From the NCBI GenBank assembly GCA_022509005.1, contig JAFLUC010000007.1:1-47039 (forward strand): a stretch of 47,039 nucleotides of DNA, written 5' to 3'. The notes below the pieces were generated by a model that saw only the letters and a list, made by a program, of their open reading frames with translations, made no database searches and was not told the origin of the DNA. Position numbers and translations under genes: made by a program. This stretch comes from Oscillospiraceae bacterium (GTDB taxonomy: Bacteria; Bacillota; Clostridia; UBA1381). Shown in pieces: positions 24,905-33,681 of this stretch (the first letter of the stretch is position 1; every line of letters starts with the position of its first letter).

Positions 24905-26029
24905 TCACCCAAAATATTTTTGCATTAACGCTTTTTTTAATAATTCTAACTTTTCAAGTCCACTTTGTACTTCTGCTTTTGATTTGTTAACTAATTTGAC
25001 AAAGTTAGCAAATTGATTTTGTAGTTTAATTGGTGGCACTGCAACTTTTAACATCTTTAATTTTGCTCCGGGCAAATGTGCTATGGTAGCTTTGGCGCCT
25101 TCAATAGCAGAGAATCCTTTGTGCTCGCAATTAAATTTAAACCACCATGCTAAATAGTCAGGAAGTATTATTCTTTTATCGCAACGCACACGGTGAAGTG
25201 CTTTTTGAAAATAGCATGGTTGAATTTCATTATGCCATACAGCACAACGTCCAATTTCTCCGCCTTCACATACAAGTAAATCTCCCTCTAATAGTTCAAA
25301 TTCCTTTTGATCGTTCTCATCAAAATCCATTTTATTCAAGTTGCTTATATCGAACCTAAACCATTGTACATTGAAGTTCGCCAAATATGGGTAACTGAAT
25401 TTACCCGTCTGTTGTTTTGTATCCAGCATCTTACCCAGTCGAGAAGATGTAATATCAGAAAACGTATATATATCCCATACTTTATCATTCTGTATAATAT
25501 CCCCAAACATCTCAACAAATCGGGATTTGACAAGCAAATTAAGCTTTTCAAGCTGTTGTTTGCGTTTATTGATTAAATCGGTTACTTTGTCTAACACTGC
25601 TACGATGTCTTTTTGAGTATTCATATCGGGAAGATAGAAAGAATATTTTTTCAACATCGGTACAGTTAATTGTGGGATTGAAGTGCCGCTTCCACTAAAT
25701 TTATAATTATGTATTGCATAATACAAATAATTAATATCTACCATTTTAGGAATTGGTGTGACAGTAATTAGTCGTACAACAGGAACAAAAGGACTTCGTC
25801 TAATAGCAGCATATCCAATAGTTCCTCTTGCAGAAATTGTAATACTTGGCTGTGTTACTCTTGAAAAATTTGTATATCCATATAAACCATTTTTATTCTC
25901 ACCATTAGAATAAATCGGAATCTGATAATCCGCAGTTTTTGTTTCAGACATATTATTTTTGGGAGCATCTCCACCTGCAAATATTTCTGTGCAGACATCG
26001 CATATATTTACTATTCTTCTTTGCTCCAT
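24905..26029 (-). CDS. hsdS: Type I restriction-modification specificity subunit (HsdS)
   Basis: HsdS recognises the bipartite target and places the methylase and nuclease. About 374 residues with the usual two halves: target recognition domain 1 (~1-135, with GSGTSIPQLTVPMLKKYSFY), central helix (~140-170, QKDIVAVLDKVTDLINKRKQ), target recognition domain 2 (~175-325, GDLLVCEGGEIGRCAVW and PPIKLQNQFA), and the C-terminal helix ending KALMQKYFG. Both domains look intact, so a functional subunit is expected. The open frame begins with GTG at 26032, but ATG 26029 overlaps the hsdM stop (TGATG), so it is preferred and translation is coupled. More AT-rich than hsdM, as is common for recognition domains. 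The target sequence cannot be deduced. Confidence 0.93.
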   Translation of the reverse strand: MEQRRIVNICDVCTEIFAGGDAPKNNMSETKTADYQIPIYSNGENKNGLYGYTNFSRVTQPSITISARGTIGYAAIRRSPFVPVVRLITVTPIPKMVDINYLYYAIHNYKFSGSGTSIPQLTVPMLKKYSFYLPDMNTQKDIVAVLDKVTDLINKRKQQLEKLNLLVKSRFVEMFGDIIQNDKVWDIYTFSDITSSRLGKMLDTKQQTGKFSYPYLANFNVQWFRFDISNLNKMDFDENDQKEFELLEGDLLVCEGGEIGRCAVWHNEIQPCYFQKALHRVRCDKRIILPDYLAWWFKFNCEHKGFSAIEGAKATIAHLPGAKLKMLKVAVPPIKLQNQFANFVKLVNKSKAEVQSGLEKLELLKKALMQKYFG

Positions 26030-27525
26030 CACAGCATTTCCTCCAATTCCGCAAGCCCTTTTGTAATCTCCATTTCCAGCTCATGCAGGTCTGCCATAAT
26101 CTCTGCTGTAGACGGATATTCCACAGGGACATATTCAACCTCTTTATATTTGTTAATAGAGAGATCATAGCCGTTATCCACAATTTCCTGCTTGTCCACA
26201 AGGAAGCTTTGTTCTGTTTTTGCTCGGTCTATCTCCTTATCAAGATTACGGAATCGCTCAATTATATCGGGGATATCATTTTCCGCTGCCGGGCTTCTCT
26301 TATCGTCAAGCGAGAATCCGTCCGCCTTCATATCATAGAACCACACCTTATCTGTACCGCCGTGACCTGTTTTGGTAAAAATCAGCACCGCAGTTGAAAC
26401 TCCTGCGTATGGCTTGAATACGCCTGATGGCATGGAAATCACCGCTTCTAATCGGTTGTTTTCTATAATCTCCTTACGGATCGCCTTATGCGCGGTTGAC
26501 GAACCGAAAAGAACGCCGTCGGGAACGATACAAGCACATCTGCCGCCGACTTTAAGCATACGAAGGAATAAAGCAAGGAACAACAGCTCTGTTTTCTTTG
26601 TCTTGCACATTTTGAGCAAATCAGCGGAAACAATATCATAATCAAGGCTGCCCTTAAACGGCGGATTGGCAAGGATAAGAGAATATTTATCCCTGTCTGT
26701 ATTCTGATCGGATAAGCTGTCACGATACTCAATAAACGGGCTGTCAACCCCGTGCGTCATCATGTTCATCGCGCCGATGCGGAGCATTGTTCTATCCATA
26801 TCGTAGCCGAAGAACATAGAGTTCATATAATGATCCTTTTTCTGCTTGTTATAGAAAATTTCTTCCTTATGATTTTCTTTCAGATATTCACCGGCGGACA
26901 CCAAAAATCCCGATGTTCCGCAGGCCGGGTCGCAGATTACATCGTCAGGCTTCGGCTGCATCATAGCAACCATCATTTTAATAATATGTCTCGGCGTTCT
27001 GAACTGACCGTTAAGCCCCGACTGTGCAATCTTGTTTAAAAGATACTCATACACATCTCCGCGAACATCGGTATCGTCGGAGTTTTTCATAAGCTCATAT
27101 ATTCCGTCAAGAGAAGTTACAACCTTATCAAGTACCAACGGCGTTGGCAATTTAAAGATAGCGTCATCCATGTATTTTGAATATGCGCTGTCCTTATCCG
27201 CGTGCAAATTCTTTATAAACGGAAACACCCATTCCTGAACAACAGAATACATCCTGCCCGCAGGAAAATCACGGAATACAGACCATTTAAGCTGGTTTCC
27301 GTCAATCTTTCTGTCACCGATTTCCACCTCGTCGGCAAAAATGCTTTTATGCGGCAATCCCAGCATTGCGCTTTCCTTTGCGCGCAGATTATCCGTATCG
27401 TCAAGGTCATGTATAAACATAAGATATGTAATCTGTTCAATTACGTCAAGCGGATTTACAAGTCCGCCCGACGCGAATATATCCCAAAGTCCGTCTATTT
27501 TATTTTTAAGTTCACCTGTGATCAT
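26029..27525 (-). CDS. hsdM: Type I DNA adenine methyltransferase (HsdM)
   Basis: Transfers a methyl group from S-adenosylmethionine to N6 of adenine, protecting host DNA. 498 residues: the N-terminal helical domain (NKIDGLWDIFASGGLVNP, ~6-50), then the Rossmann methylase with motif I DPACGTSGF (Asp ~199) and catalytic motif IV NPPF (~287-290), followed by GGRCACIVPDGVLFGSS. The QFRTPRHIIKMMV segment before motif I is also typical of HsdM. All required motifs are present. The ribosome binding site GAGAGGAAG is inside the last codons of fic, three bases separate the genes, and the stop codon overlaps the hsdS start, so fic, hsdM and hsdS form one tightly coupled unit. Confidence 0.96.
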   Translation of the reverse strand: MITGELKNKIDGLWDIFASGGLVNPLDVIEQITYLMFIHDLDDTDNLRAKESAMLGLPHKSIFADEVEIGDRKIDGNQLKWSVFRDFPAGRMYSVVQEWVFPFIKNLHADKDSAYSKYMDDAIFKLPTPLVLDKVVTSLDGIYELMKNSDDTDVRGDVYEYLLNKIAQSGLNGQFRTPRHIIKMMVAMMQPKPDDVICDPACGTSGFLVSAGEYLKENHKEEIFYNKQKKDHYMNSMFFGYDMDRTMLRIGAMNMMTHGVDSPFIEYRDSLSDQNTDRDKYSLILANPPFKGSLDYDIVSADLLKMCKTKKTELLFLALFLRMLKVGGRCACIVPDGVLFGSSTAHKAIRKEIIENNRLEAVISMPSGVFKPYAGVSTAVLIFTKTGHGGTDKVWFYDMKADGFSLDDKRSPAAENDIPDIIERFRNLDKEIDRAKTEQSFLVDKQEIVDNGYDLSINKYKEVEYVPVEYPSTAEIMADLHELEMEITKGLAELEEML

Positions 27526-27528
27526 GAT

Positions 27529-28587
27529 TTATTCTTCCTCTCTGTTCCATATATATGACGTATATCTTCCGCCGCTTATTTTTATAATTTTATGATTTTT
27601 CAGTAAATCCGCCAATGCTCTTTGTACTGTGGTTTCACTTATATCAGGACACTTCATCAAAATATCCTGTTTTGTCACTTTACCGAGCGTGTCCTCGATA
27701 ATCTTTGCAATTCTTTCGGGCTTTGAAAGATTGCTCTCTATCATAATCTGCACACGTGAAGCAAATTCTCTGTGCGCTGCAAGAATAATCGAAAGCATAT
27801 ATTTTACAAATGGGGCATAATCGTTATTGTTCTCATGCCAGCCGTCTGAGCTTTTTTGCAAAGCATCATAATAGGTTTCTTTTGTTGTCTCGATCATTTT
27901 CTCTATACTGATATACTTCCCGACAATATAACCGTTACGATACAGCAAGAGAAGCGTAAGAAGCCGGCTCATGCGCCCGTTTCCGTCATTAAACGGATGT
28001 ATACACAAAAAATCAAGAATAAACATAGGAATAGCGAGCAGCGGATCTATAGTCTCTAAAGCGACTGCCTCATTAAATGCCGAACATAATTTATCCATGT
28101 TTTCAGGAACCGCCCATGCAGGTGTAGGTTCGAAACGTATAACTTTATTACCTTCAGCATCTTCTTCGGCAATAATATTATCAACATTCTTATAATGTCC
28201 GCCGTAGGTTACGGTATTGAATCTATACAAATCTCTGTGAAGCTGCAGAATTATATTGGGCTTGAGTGGTATTCCGTCATGATTGTTATGGATTGTGTTA
28301 AGCACATCCCTGTATCCTGCGATTTCTTCCTCTGCTCTGTTTTTAGGATTTGTTTTAGCGAGCGCGAGCTTTTTGATTCTTTCATCAGAGGTATATATAC
28401 CTTCAATTTTGTTAGAAGCTTCGGTACTCTGTATCTTTGCTATTTCAACAAGCTGCGTAAGCGCGTCAGCGCTTGATGCAATAAACAAACTCTGCTTCCC
28501 CTTATACTCATGAATCTGCGTAAGCATAGACACAATCCCGGGCGTTAAAAGCTGTTCCCATTTATTTTTATAGTTATATATTTTCAT
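27529..28587 (-). CDS. Fic-domain protein with C-terminal winged helix, first gene of the RM operon
   Basis: Fic proteins usually transfer AMP to a target hydroxyl. About 352 residues. The full catalytic motif HPFNDGNGRMSR is at ~197-208. An N-terminal inhibitory helix with SNKIEG (~58-63, pattern S/T-x-x-x-E-G) is present, so this is a class II Fic that holds itself inactive. The C-terminal ~60 residues are a winged helix (VTKQDILMKCPDISETTVQR, LADLLKNHKIIKISGG) of the type seen in Fic proteins that may bind DNA. AAGAGGG lies before the ATG at 28587, preferred over the frame start at 28605. Its end provides the ribosome binding site for hsdM. It may regulate the RM genes or act as a backup toxin; not shown. 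Confidence 0.92.
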   Translation of the reverse strand: MKIYNYKNKWEQLLTPGIVSMLTQIHEYKGKQSLFIASSADALTQLVEIAKIQSTEASNKIEGIYTSDERIKKLALAKTNPKNRAEEEIAGYRDVLNTIHNNHDGIPLKPNIILQLHRDLYRFNTVTYGGHYKNVDNIIAEEDAEGNKVIRFEPTPAWAVPENMDKLCSAFNEAVALETIDPLLAIPMFILDFLCIHPFNDGNGRMSRLLTLLLLYRNGYIVGKYISIEKMIETTKETYYDALQKSSDGWHENNNDYAPFVKYMLSIILAAHREFASRVQIMIESNLSKPERIAKIIEDTLGKVTKQDILMKCPDISETTVQRALADLLKNHKIIKISGGRYTSYIWNREEE

Positions 28588-28625
28588 AATAATCCCTCTT
28601 ATCATTCATATTATGACTTAATTGT

Positions 28626-28654
28626 ATTATACTATGCAATTCTGAATTTGTCAA
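28626..28654 (-). promoter_or_regulatory. Consensus sigma-A promoter of the fic-hsd operon
   Basis: On the minus strand: TTGACA, 17-bp spacer, TATAAT, a perfect match, 38 bases before the fic start. No other promoter of this quality was found up to hsdR. Confidence 0.92.
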
Positions 28655-28710
28655 TCTAATTTAGTCATTTTCATTGATTTTGACGTAATTGAATTTAAAA
28701 TGACAAAAAT

Positions 28711-28745
28711 AAAGCTGCCGCAAAACTAAATTTCACGACAGCTTT
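28711..28745 (-). terminator. Terminator of the long pyrG/ABC/GAP1-N2 run
   Basis: Arms 28711-28720 and 28736-28745 pair over 10 bp (one G-U) and are followed, read on the minus strand, by a T-rich run. It ends the transcript from upstream before the fic-hsd promoter. The arms resemble those of the terminator at 43121. Confidence 0.85.
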
Positions 28746-28759
28746 GTTCATTTATGTAA

Positions 28760-29635
28760 TTATTCATCAAATGGGAAAACGTTGCTTAAAAAATCCTTTG
28801 CTTTATTTTTCGCATTTGAAATTGCGCCTGATGCCGTGGATTTTTCCTTTTTCTCGGGCATACGTGACGGGCGCCTTGCGCCGCGCGGATCTTCATCTTC
28901 ATCATATCCGTCCTCGTCCTCAAACTCTATTCCCGATGAGCGGCGTGTAGGCTGATATGCGCTTCTTACAGGTCTTCTTGATGAAGCGGGCTCGTTTTCC
29001 TCTTCCTCAAAATCATCCTCGCGCTCTGCGGCTCTTGCCGGCTTTGCAGCTGAACGTCTTGCATCCCAGCGTCTCATCATTTCGAGCTCGTCAGAGTTAA
29101 GCTCAACATGAGATTTCCGTTCCGGCATAGTTATTCCGTCGTCATTTCGCGCATAGTTCTCGTTTCTGTTTATAACCTCTGTTGCCGGCTCCGAAATATC
29201 GGTTATGGTTCCGGCAAACTTCTCCTCAATATCCTTGCGAAGTGCACGGATCTCAGCCGAGCCCTGAGCGCTCCTTCTTGCCATACGGTAGAAACGGTTG
29301 CCAACCCAGCAGCTGATGATGAAGTTTACTATTACAGATAAGATAAACCAGAAGAATCCGCTCCAGCCCGAACCCTTGCTGCTTGTTTTTTTTCCGGCTG
29401 ACTGAGTTACATTATTCGCCGTTGAGACACCGCCTGTATTTGTATTTGATCCCGCGCTCACGCTGCCCGATGTGCCTGATGAGGTGTTCATTGTATCCGT
29501 AACCGATGTTCCGGCTTCATCAAGCGACCGCGGTGCATCTGCGGAGGCAAACGCTGTTACCGATGCTGTTAAAAGTAATACTGAAACTGATACTGCACAT
29601 ATCGTTGATATTAATTTCTTAAAAAAGTTTTTCAT
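28760..29635 (-). CDS. One-pass membrane protein with charged cytoplasmic tail
   Basis: 291 residues, family not recognised. A signal peptide (~1-30, ending AFASA) is followed by an extracellular Ser/Thr/Gly/Asn-rich stretch (~35-90). One transmembrane helix (~96-118, GFFWFILSVIVNFIISCWVG) follows, and then a long cytoplasmic tail in which acidic blocks (DDFEEEENE, EDEDGYDEDED) alternate with Arg-rich segments (RRPVRSAYQPTRRSS). The tail is probably disordered. The gene starts two bases after the GAP1-N2-like gene stop and is the last before a terminator, so the two proteins are very likely co-produced and may work together. Function unknown. Confidence 0.7.
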   Translation of the reverse strand: MKNFFKKLISTICAVSVSVLLLTASVTAFASADAPRSLDEAGTSVTDTMNTSSGTSGSVSAGSNTNTGGVSTANNVTQSAGKKTSSKGSGWSGFFWFILSVIVNFIISCWVGNRFYRMARRSAQGSAEIRALRKDIEEKFAGTITDISEPATEVINRNENYARNDDGITMPERKSHVELNSDELEMMRRWDARRSAAKPARAAEREDDFEEEENEPASSRRPVRSAYQPTRRSSGIEFEDEDGYDEDEDPRGARRPSRMPEKKEKSTASGAISNAKNKAKDFLSNVFPFDE

Positions 29636-29637
29636 CT

Positions 29638-31794
29638 TTACACGTTTCCTTTCTCATCATCTTTAAATACTTTTCTCAATGCGCTCTTTACCTGCAGCCT
29701 GTTCAGCTTAACCTTATTCGCATTGTAAATTCTGATATAAGCAAGCATTTTTTTATCATCGCGTCTGGCACGATTAGCGCCTATTAAGAACCAGTTCCAG
29801 AAGCTTGCCGGCATTGTCTCGGTATTTATCATGATCTCATGATAGTGCCCTTGTGATTCCGCTATCTCTATTGCAAGCTTTGGTATCATATAATTATAGC
29901 ACTGCGGCTCCTTTTCTCTCAATTCAAGCAGCAGCTTTCTGATTTTTTCGGCATACTCCTTTGCCTCACGCTGACCGCCGTATGCGCCCTGCCATGCATA
30001 AACAGCGCTTAAAAGTCTTGATATAAGGAACGGTGAGCGGTTATTATCGATATCTGCCATTATATCGCGCTTGATTATCTCGTATGAATTCCTCTGGAAC
30101 GGTTCATATCCTACTCTTGTGAGCAGCCACTTTATCCTTTCCGTATCCTCTCTGACCTCTTCCGGCATCTTTTTCCTGTGCGCTATTGTTATTCCGTAAC
30201 GCTCCCAGTCTATCTCTTCATGATCTACAATGAATTTCACGCAGCTCATTGACAGCTGTTTATTTTCCGTTGATGCCTCTATGTACGCGATAAGCTCATA
30301 AAGCTCTTCCTCAGTCCAGCCGTCCGGGACCGCGAAGGTGTTAGCTCCGAAGCCTGTTACAATAACCGGAACTGCCAGTTCAAGCAGCACCGATATCGCT
30401 GAACGCTTATTCTCCATCATCTCCGCCCAGCTCGGATATTCTGCCGTGTGCTTGAGATGCGCAATAAAGTTCATAACAAGCCTTTGATTCTTTTCACCCA
30501 TCTCGTCAACGCTTTGGCATATCATATTCATGTATTCGCCAAATGACGCGGCCATTGTTTTTATCTGTGCCTCGCCAGCATCCTTGTTGCCGAATATCGA
30601 TTCAATATCATAGTCCTCTCCGGCACACAGCTTTTTAATGCAGTCCTTGACATAGATCGATGTGATCTTTTCCACCTCGCCATCAAACAACGAAATGTTA
30701 TCATACATCACCTTTGTAATTTCAAAGCGGACATCGGTCATTTTTTCATCATCAATATCCGCGAAAAGCTCCCTCGCTCTTACGGCAAACGCCTCATCTC
30801 CCGCGGAATGCTTGAATTTCAGAAGCTTTGCGCCCATTCCCGGAAAGGTCGTGTTCTGCGTAAGCGCGAACCAGTCCGTATATGCCGTAACCGACGAAAG
30901 CTTATACTTTGCGTACTCCTCTCTTATCTTGGGAATACTCATCTTGAAAAGATTAGACTCCGCAACAGCTGAAAAATCGATTGCGTTAAAGTCAACATAT
31001 ATACAGTTTTCCCGGCTTTCTATCGCCTCGCGGCGTATATTGTTTTTACCCTCTACAGTTCCGTGGAAAACGATCCTGTCCTGCTTATCGGAGGGGAGAT
31101 ATACGTTATATGTAGAAATTCCGGTGTTCCGCGAAACGTCTCTGGGAAGAAGCCACTTTAATGCGAGCAGATACTGCTCGGTCAGATGCTCATCGTCTGT
31201 TGAAATGCAAATGTTTCTCAGATTTTCTGATGTGAGCATCGTAACGGCATGATTGATAAGATAAGTAAGCTCCTTTTTATGAAGCCCTATAAATTTCTCT
31301 ACTTCCGCCGCGAGCCTGCCGGGCTTTTCCGGATCATCCAGCACAGGCATATACTTTATAAGCTCTGCCTCCTGCTCCTCAGGCGTGAGGTGCGTGCGGA
31401 ACAGCTCCGAACCGAAATACTGTTCAGGAAAGAAGCTGTCATCATATTCGTCAAACACCAGCGCGTGCGCGAAAAAGTTACCCTCCTCGCCGTTAATATC
31501 GCAGCCCGCATAGACGGACTGTATCGCGGCAAATCTCCCGTCGGCCAACCGCAGCGTCCTGAAAATCTTCGGGAACAGCTCAGGAATTGCCGGGTCACCA
31601 AGCTCCCGGGAATATTCCGTTTTATTATTCTTCGGCAGTCTGTAGCTTGAAAAACGCATAAGCTCTGAAAGATTCTCACGCGTAAGCCCCTGTGAACAGG
31701 AATAGACACGCATTCCCGGCTGGTTCATAAGTCCCAGCTCAGGCTCGGCTATAGAATGCTTTACCGAAGTATATATCATCTGATATACTTTCAT
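29638..31794 (-). CDS. Large cytoplasmic protein with a GAP1-N2-like N-terminal domain
   Basis: 718 residues, no signal peptide or membrane helix. The start resembles the GAP1-N2 domain (YQMIYTSVKHSIAEPELGLM, GMRVYSCSQGLTRENLSELM, then RLADGRFAAIQSVYAGCDI and FFAHALVFD), a family defined next to GTPases in bacterial gene clusters; the call is by eye and from memory. The remaining ~500 residues are mostly helical, with no recognised catalytic motif. The frame opens at GTG 31809, but GGAAGGGG lies five bases before the ATG at 31794. The gene begins 27 bases after the ABC exporter pair and ends two bases before the membrane protein. No GTPase gene is adjacent in this window, which is unusual if the family's GTPase link holds. 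Confidence 0.6.
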   Translation of the reverse strand: MKVYQMIYTSVKHSIAEPELGLMNQPGMRVYSCSQGLTRENLSELMRFSSYRLPKNNKTEYSRELGDPAIPELFPKIFRTLRLADGRFAAIQSVYAGCDINGEEGNFFAHALVFDEYDDSFFPEQYFGSELFRTHLTPEEQEAELIKYMPVLDDPEKPGRLAAEVEKFIGLHKKELTYLINHAVTMLTSENLRNICISTDDEHLTEQYLLALKWLLPRDVSRNTGISTYNVYLPSDKQDRIVFHGTVEGKNNIRREAIESRENCIYVDFNAIDFSAVAESNLFKMSIPKIREEYAKYKLSSVTAYTDWFALTQNTTFPGMGAKLLKFKHSAGDEAFAVRARELFADIDDEKMTDVRFEITKVMYDNISLFDGEVEKITSIYVKDCIKKLCAGEDYDIESIFGNKDAGEAQIKTMAASFGEYMNMICQSVDEMGEKNQRLVMNFIAHLKHTAEYPSWAEMMENKRSAISVLLELAVPVIVTGFGANTFAVPDGWTEEELYELIAYIEASTENKQLSMSCVKFIVDHEEIDWERYGITIAHRKKMPEEVREDTERIKWLLTRVGYEPFQRNSYEIIKRDIMADIDNNRSPFLISRLLSAVYAWQGAYGGQREAKEYAEKIRKLLLELREKEPQCYNYMIPKLAIEIAESQGHYHEIMINTETMPASFWNWFLIGANRARRDDKKMLAYIRIYNANKVKLNRLQVKSALRKVFKDDEKGNV

Positions 31795-31821
31795 ATTTTC
31801 CCCTTCCACAAATTAACTGAA

Positions 31822-33681
31822 TTAGTCTAGTTCCTTCTTGCCTGTGTATAGCTCATAGTATCGTCCTTTTTGGTCAAGCAGCTCGTCATGTGTGCCGCGC
31901 TCTATTATCTCACCGTTTTCAAGCACCATGATCGCATCGGAATTTTTGATCGTTGAAAGTCTGTGCGCGATCACAAATGTTGTACGGTTTTCCATAAGCG
32001 CGTCCATGCCGCGGTTTATATGCTGCTCCGTTCTCGTGTCAACCGATGAGGTTGCTTCGTCGAGAATCAGAATGGGCGCTTTTGACAGTGCCGCTCTTGC
32101 AATATTCAAAAGCTGACGCTGTCCCTGTGACAGGTTTGAGCCGTCGCCTGTCAGCATTGTATCGTATCCGTCCGGCATATTCCTGATGAACATATGCGCG
32201 CATGAGGTCATGGCCGCAGCCCTTACCTCATCGTCTGTCGCGTCAAGCCGTCCGTAACGGATATTTTCCATAACTGTTCCGGTGAAAAGATGCGTATCCT
32301 GCAATACCATCGCGATATTTGACCGCAGCGTTTCGCGGTCTATATCCTTCAGATTCACGCCGTCGATCGTAATTTCACCGCTTTGTATATCATAAAATCT
32401 TGTCAGAAGATTTATTATCGTAGTCTTGCCCGCGCCGGTTGAACCGACAAGGGCTATTTTCTGACCCGGATGCGCGTACATTGAAATATTTTTAAGTATC
32501 GTCTTATCCGGATTGTAGCCGAAGGTGACGTCTTTAAGCACAACGTCGCCGCGAACGCGATCAAGCTTTACCTTGTTGCTGTCATTTGCCGCCTCAGGCT
32601 CCTCGTCCATCACCGCAAACACACGCTCGGCTCCGGCGAGAGCCGACATGATAACATTCATCTGGTTTGATATCTCGTTTATCGGTCTTGAAAACTGCTT
32701 TGAGTAGTTTACAAACACCGTAAGACCGCCAATATCAAGCGCCGCAAATGACGTAGTGCCGATCTTGCCGAGCTTTGTGAAAAGCGCAAGCGTTGCGCCG
32801 ATAAAAGCGGTTGCCGTATAGCTTATCTGAGACAGCGCGTTCATGCACGGTCCCATTATGCCGCCCAAGAAATTCGCGCGTACCTGCACATTTCTCAGAT
32901 CCTCGTTAAGCTTTCTAAACTCGTCCTTTGCCCGAGCTTCATGGTTAAATACCTTTACAACCTTCTGACCGGTTATGGTTTCTTCTATATAACCGTTCAC
33001 CGCGCCGAGTGCCGTCTGCTGCTTTCCGAAATACTTTCTCGTCCGCTTTGTTATAGCTCCTGCCACTCTTGCGATTATCGGCGTCAGAATTATTGTAACA
33101 GCCGTGAGAGGTATATTCGTTTTAAGCATCAGTGCAAGCGTTCCTATAAGGGTGAGGACGCCCGAAAAAATCTGTAGGATGGTCGAATCGAACATCTGCC
33201 CGATGTTATCGACATCGTTTGTGAACCGGCTCATTATATCTCCGGTGCTGTTTGTGTCGTAATATCTTACGCTGAGCTTCTGGAGCTTACTGAATAAATC
33301 GTCTCTTATGCGCTTTAACGTGTTCTGTGACACCTTTATCATTGTGCGCTGCTGAATGAATGCCGCTATTACTCCGGCAAGATAAATTCCTGCCATTATG
33401 AGCAGCATATGCGCAAGACTGCTCAGCTTGTCTCCACCCTCTATGGCCGAGTCAAGACCGTTTATTATAGGTCTCAGCATGTATGTTCCCGCAAGATTTG
33501 TTCCTGTCGAGATCAATACGCATATAACCGCCAGCGCCACTCTTGCCTTATCGCTGCCGATATATTTCAAAAGACGGAATATCGCCTTTTTCATGTCCTT
33601 CGGCTTCACCTTCTGCGCGCCGAAGCGTCCTGCCGGGCCGGCGCCCGGTCCCCTTCCCGGGGGTCCTATCTGCGGAGGCAT
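31822..33681 (-). CDS. ABC exporter half, catalytically complete subunit
   Basis: 619 residues: a short Pro/Gly-rich cytosolic leader (PPQIGPPGRGPGAGPAGRFG), a six-helix type I exporter domain (~40-340) and an ATPase domain. Walker A GSTGAGKTT at ~413, Walker B ILILDEATSSVD with catalytic Glu ~542, and the His switch IAHRL are all canonical. Its signature, however, is LSQGQRQL rather than LSGGQ. The stop of the partner gene overlaps its start (TGATG), with GGGAGG as ribosome binding site. Together with the partner it forms a heterodimeric exporter like BmrCD or TM287/288. Substrate is unknown; relatives export drugs, lipids or peptides. Confidence 0.93.
   Translation of the reverse strand: MPPQIGPPGRGPGAGPAGRFGAQKVKPKDMKKAIFRLLKYIGSDKARVALAVICVLISTGTNLAGTYMLRPIINGLDSAIEGGDKLSSLAHMLLIMAGIYLAGVIAAFIQQRTMIKVSQNTLKRIRDDLFSKLQKLSVRYYDTNSTGDIMSRFTNDVDNIGQMFDSTILQIFSGVLTLIGTLALMLKTNIPLTAVTIILTPIIARVAGAITKRTRKYFGKQQTALGAVNGYIEETITGQKVVKVFNHEARAKDEFRKLNEDLRNVQVRANFLGGIMGPCMNALSQISYTATAFIGATLALFTKLGKIGTTSFAALDIGGLTVFVNYSKQFSRPINEISNQMNVIMSALAGAERVFAVMDEEPEAANDSNKVKLDRVRGDVVLKDVTFGYNPDKTILKNISMYAHPGQKIALVGSTGAGKTTIINLLTRFYDIQSGEITIDGVNLKDIDRETLRSNIAMVLQDTHLFTGTVMENIRYGRLDATDDEVRAAAMTSCAHMFIRNMPDGYDTMLTGDGSNLSQGQRQLLNIARAALSKAPILILDEATSSVDTRTEQHINRGMDALMENRTTFVIAHRLSTIKNSDAIMVLENGEIIERGTHDELLDQKGRYYELYTGKKELD

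Noticed and set aside
24815..26029. Phase-variable hsdS (inverted repeats or a second partial hsdS)
   Set aside because: No inverted repeats, extra recognition-domain fragments or recombinase gene were seen around hsdS.
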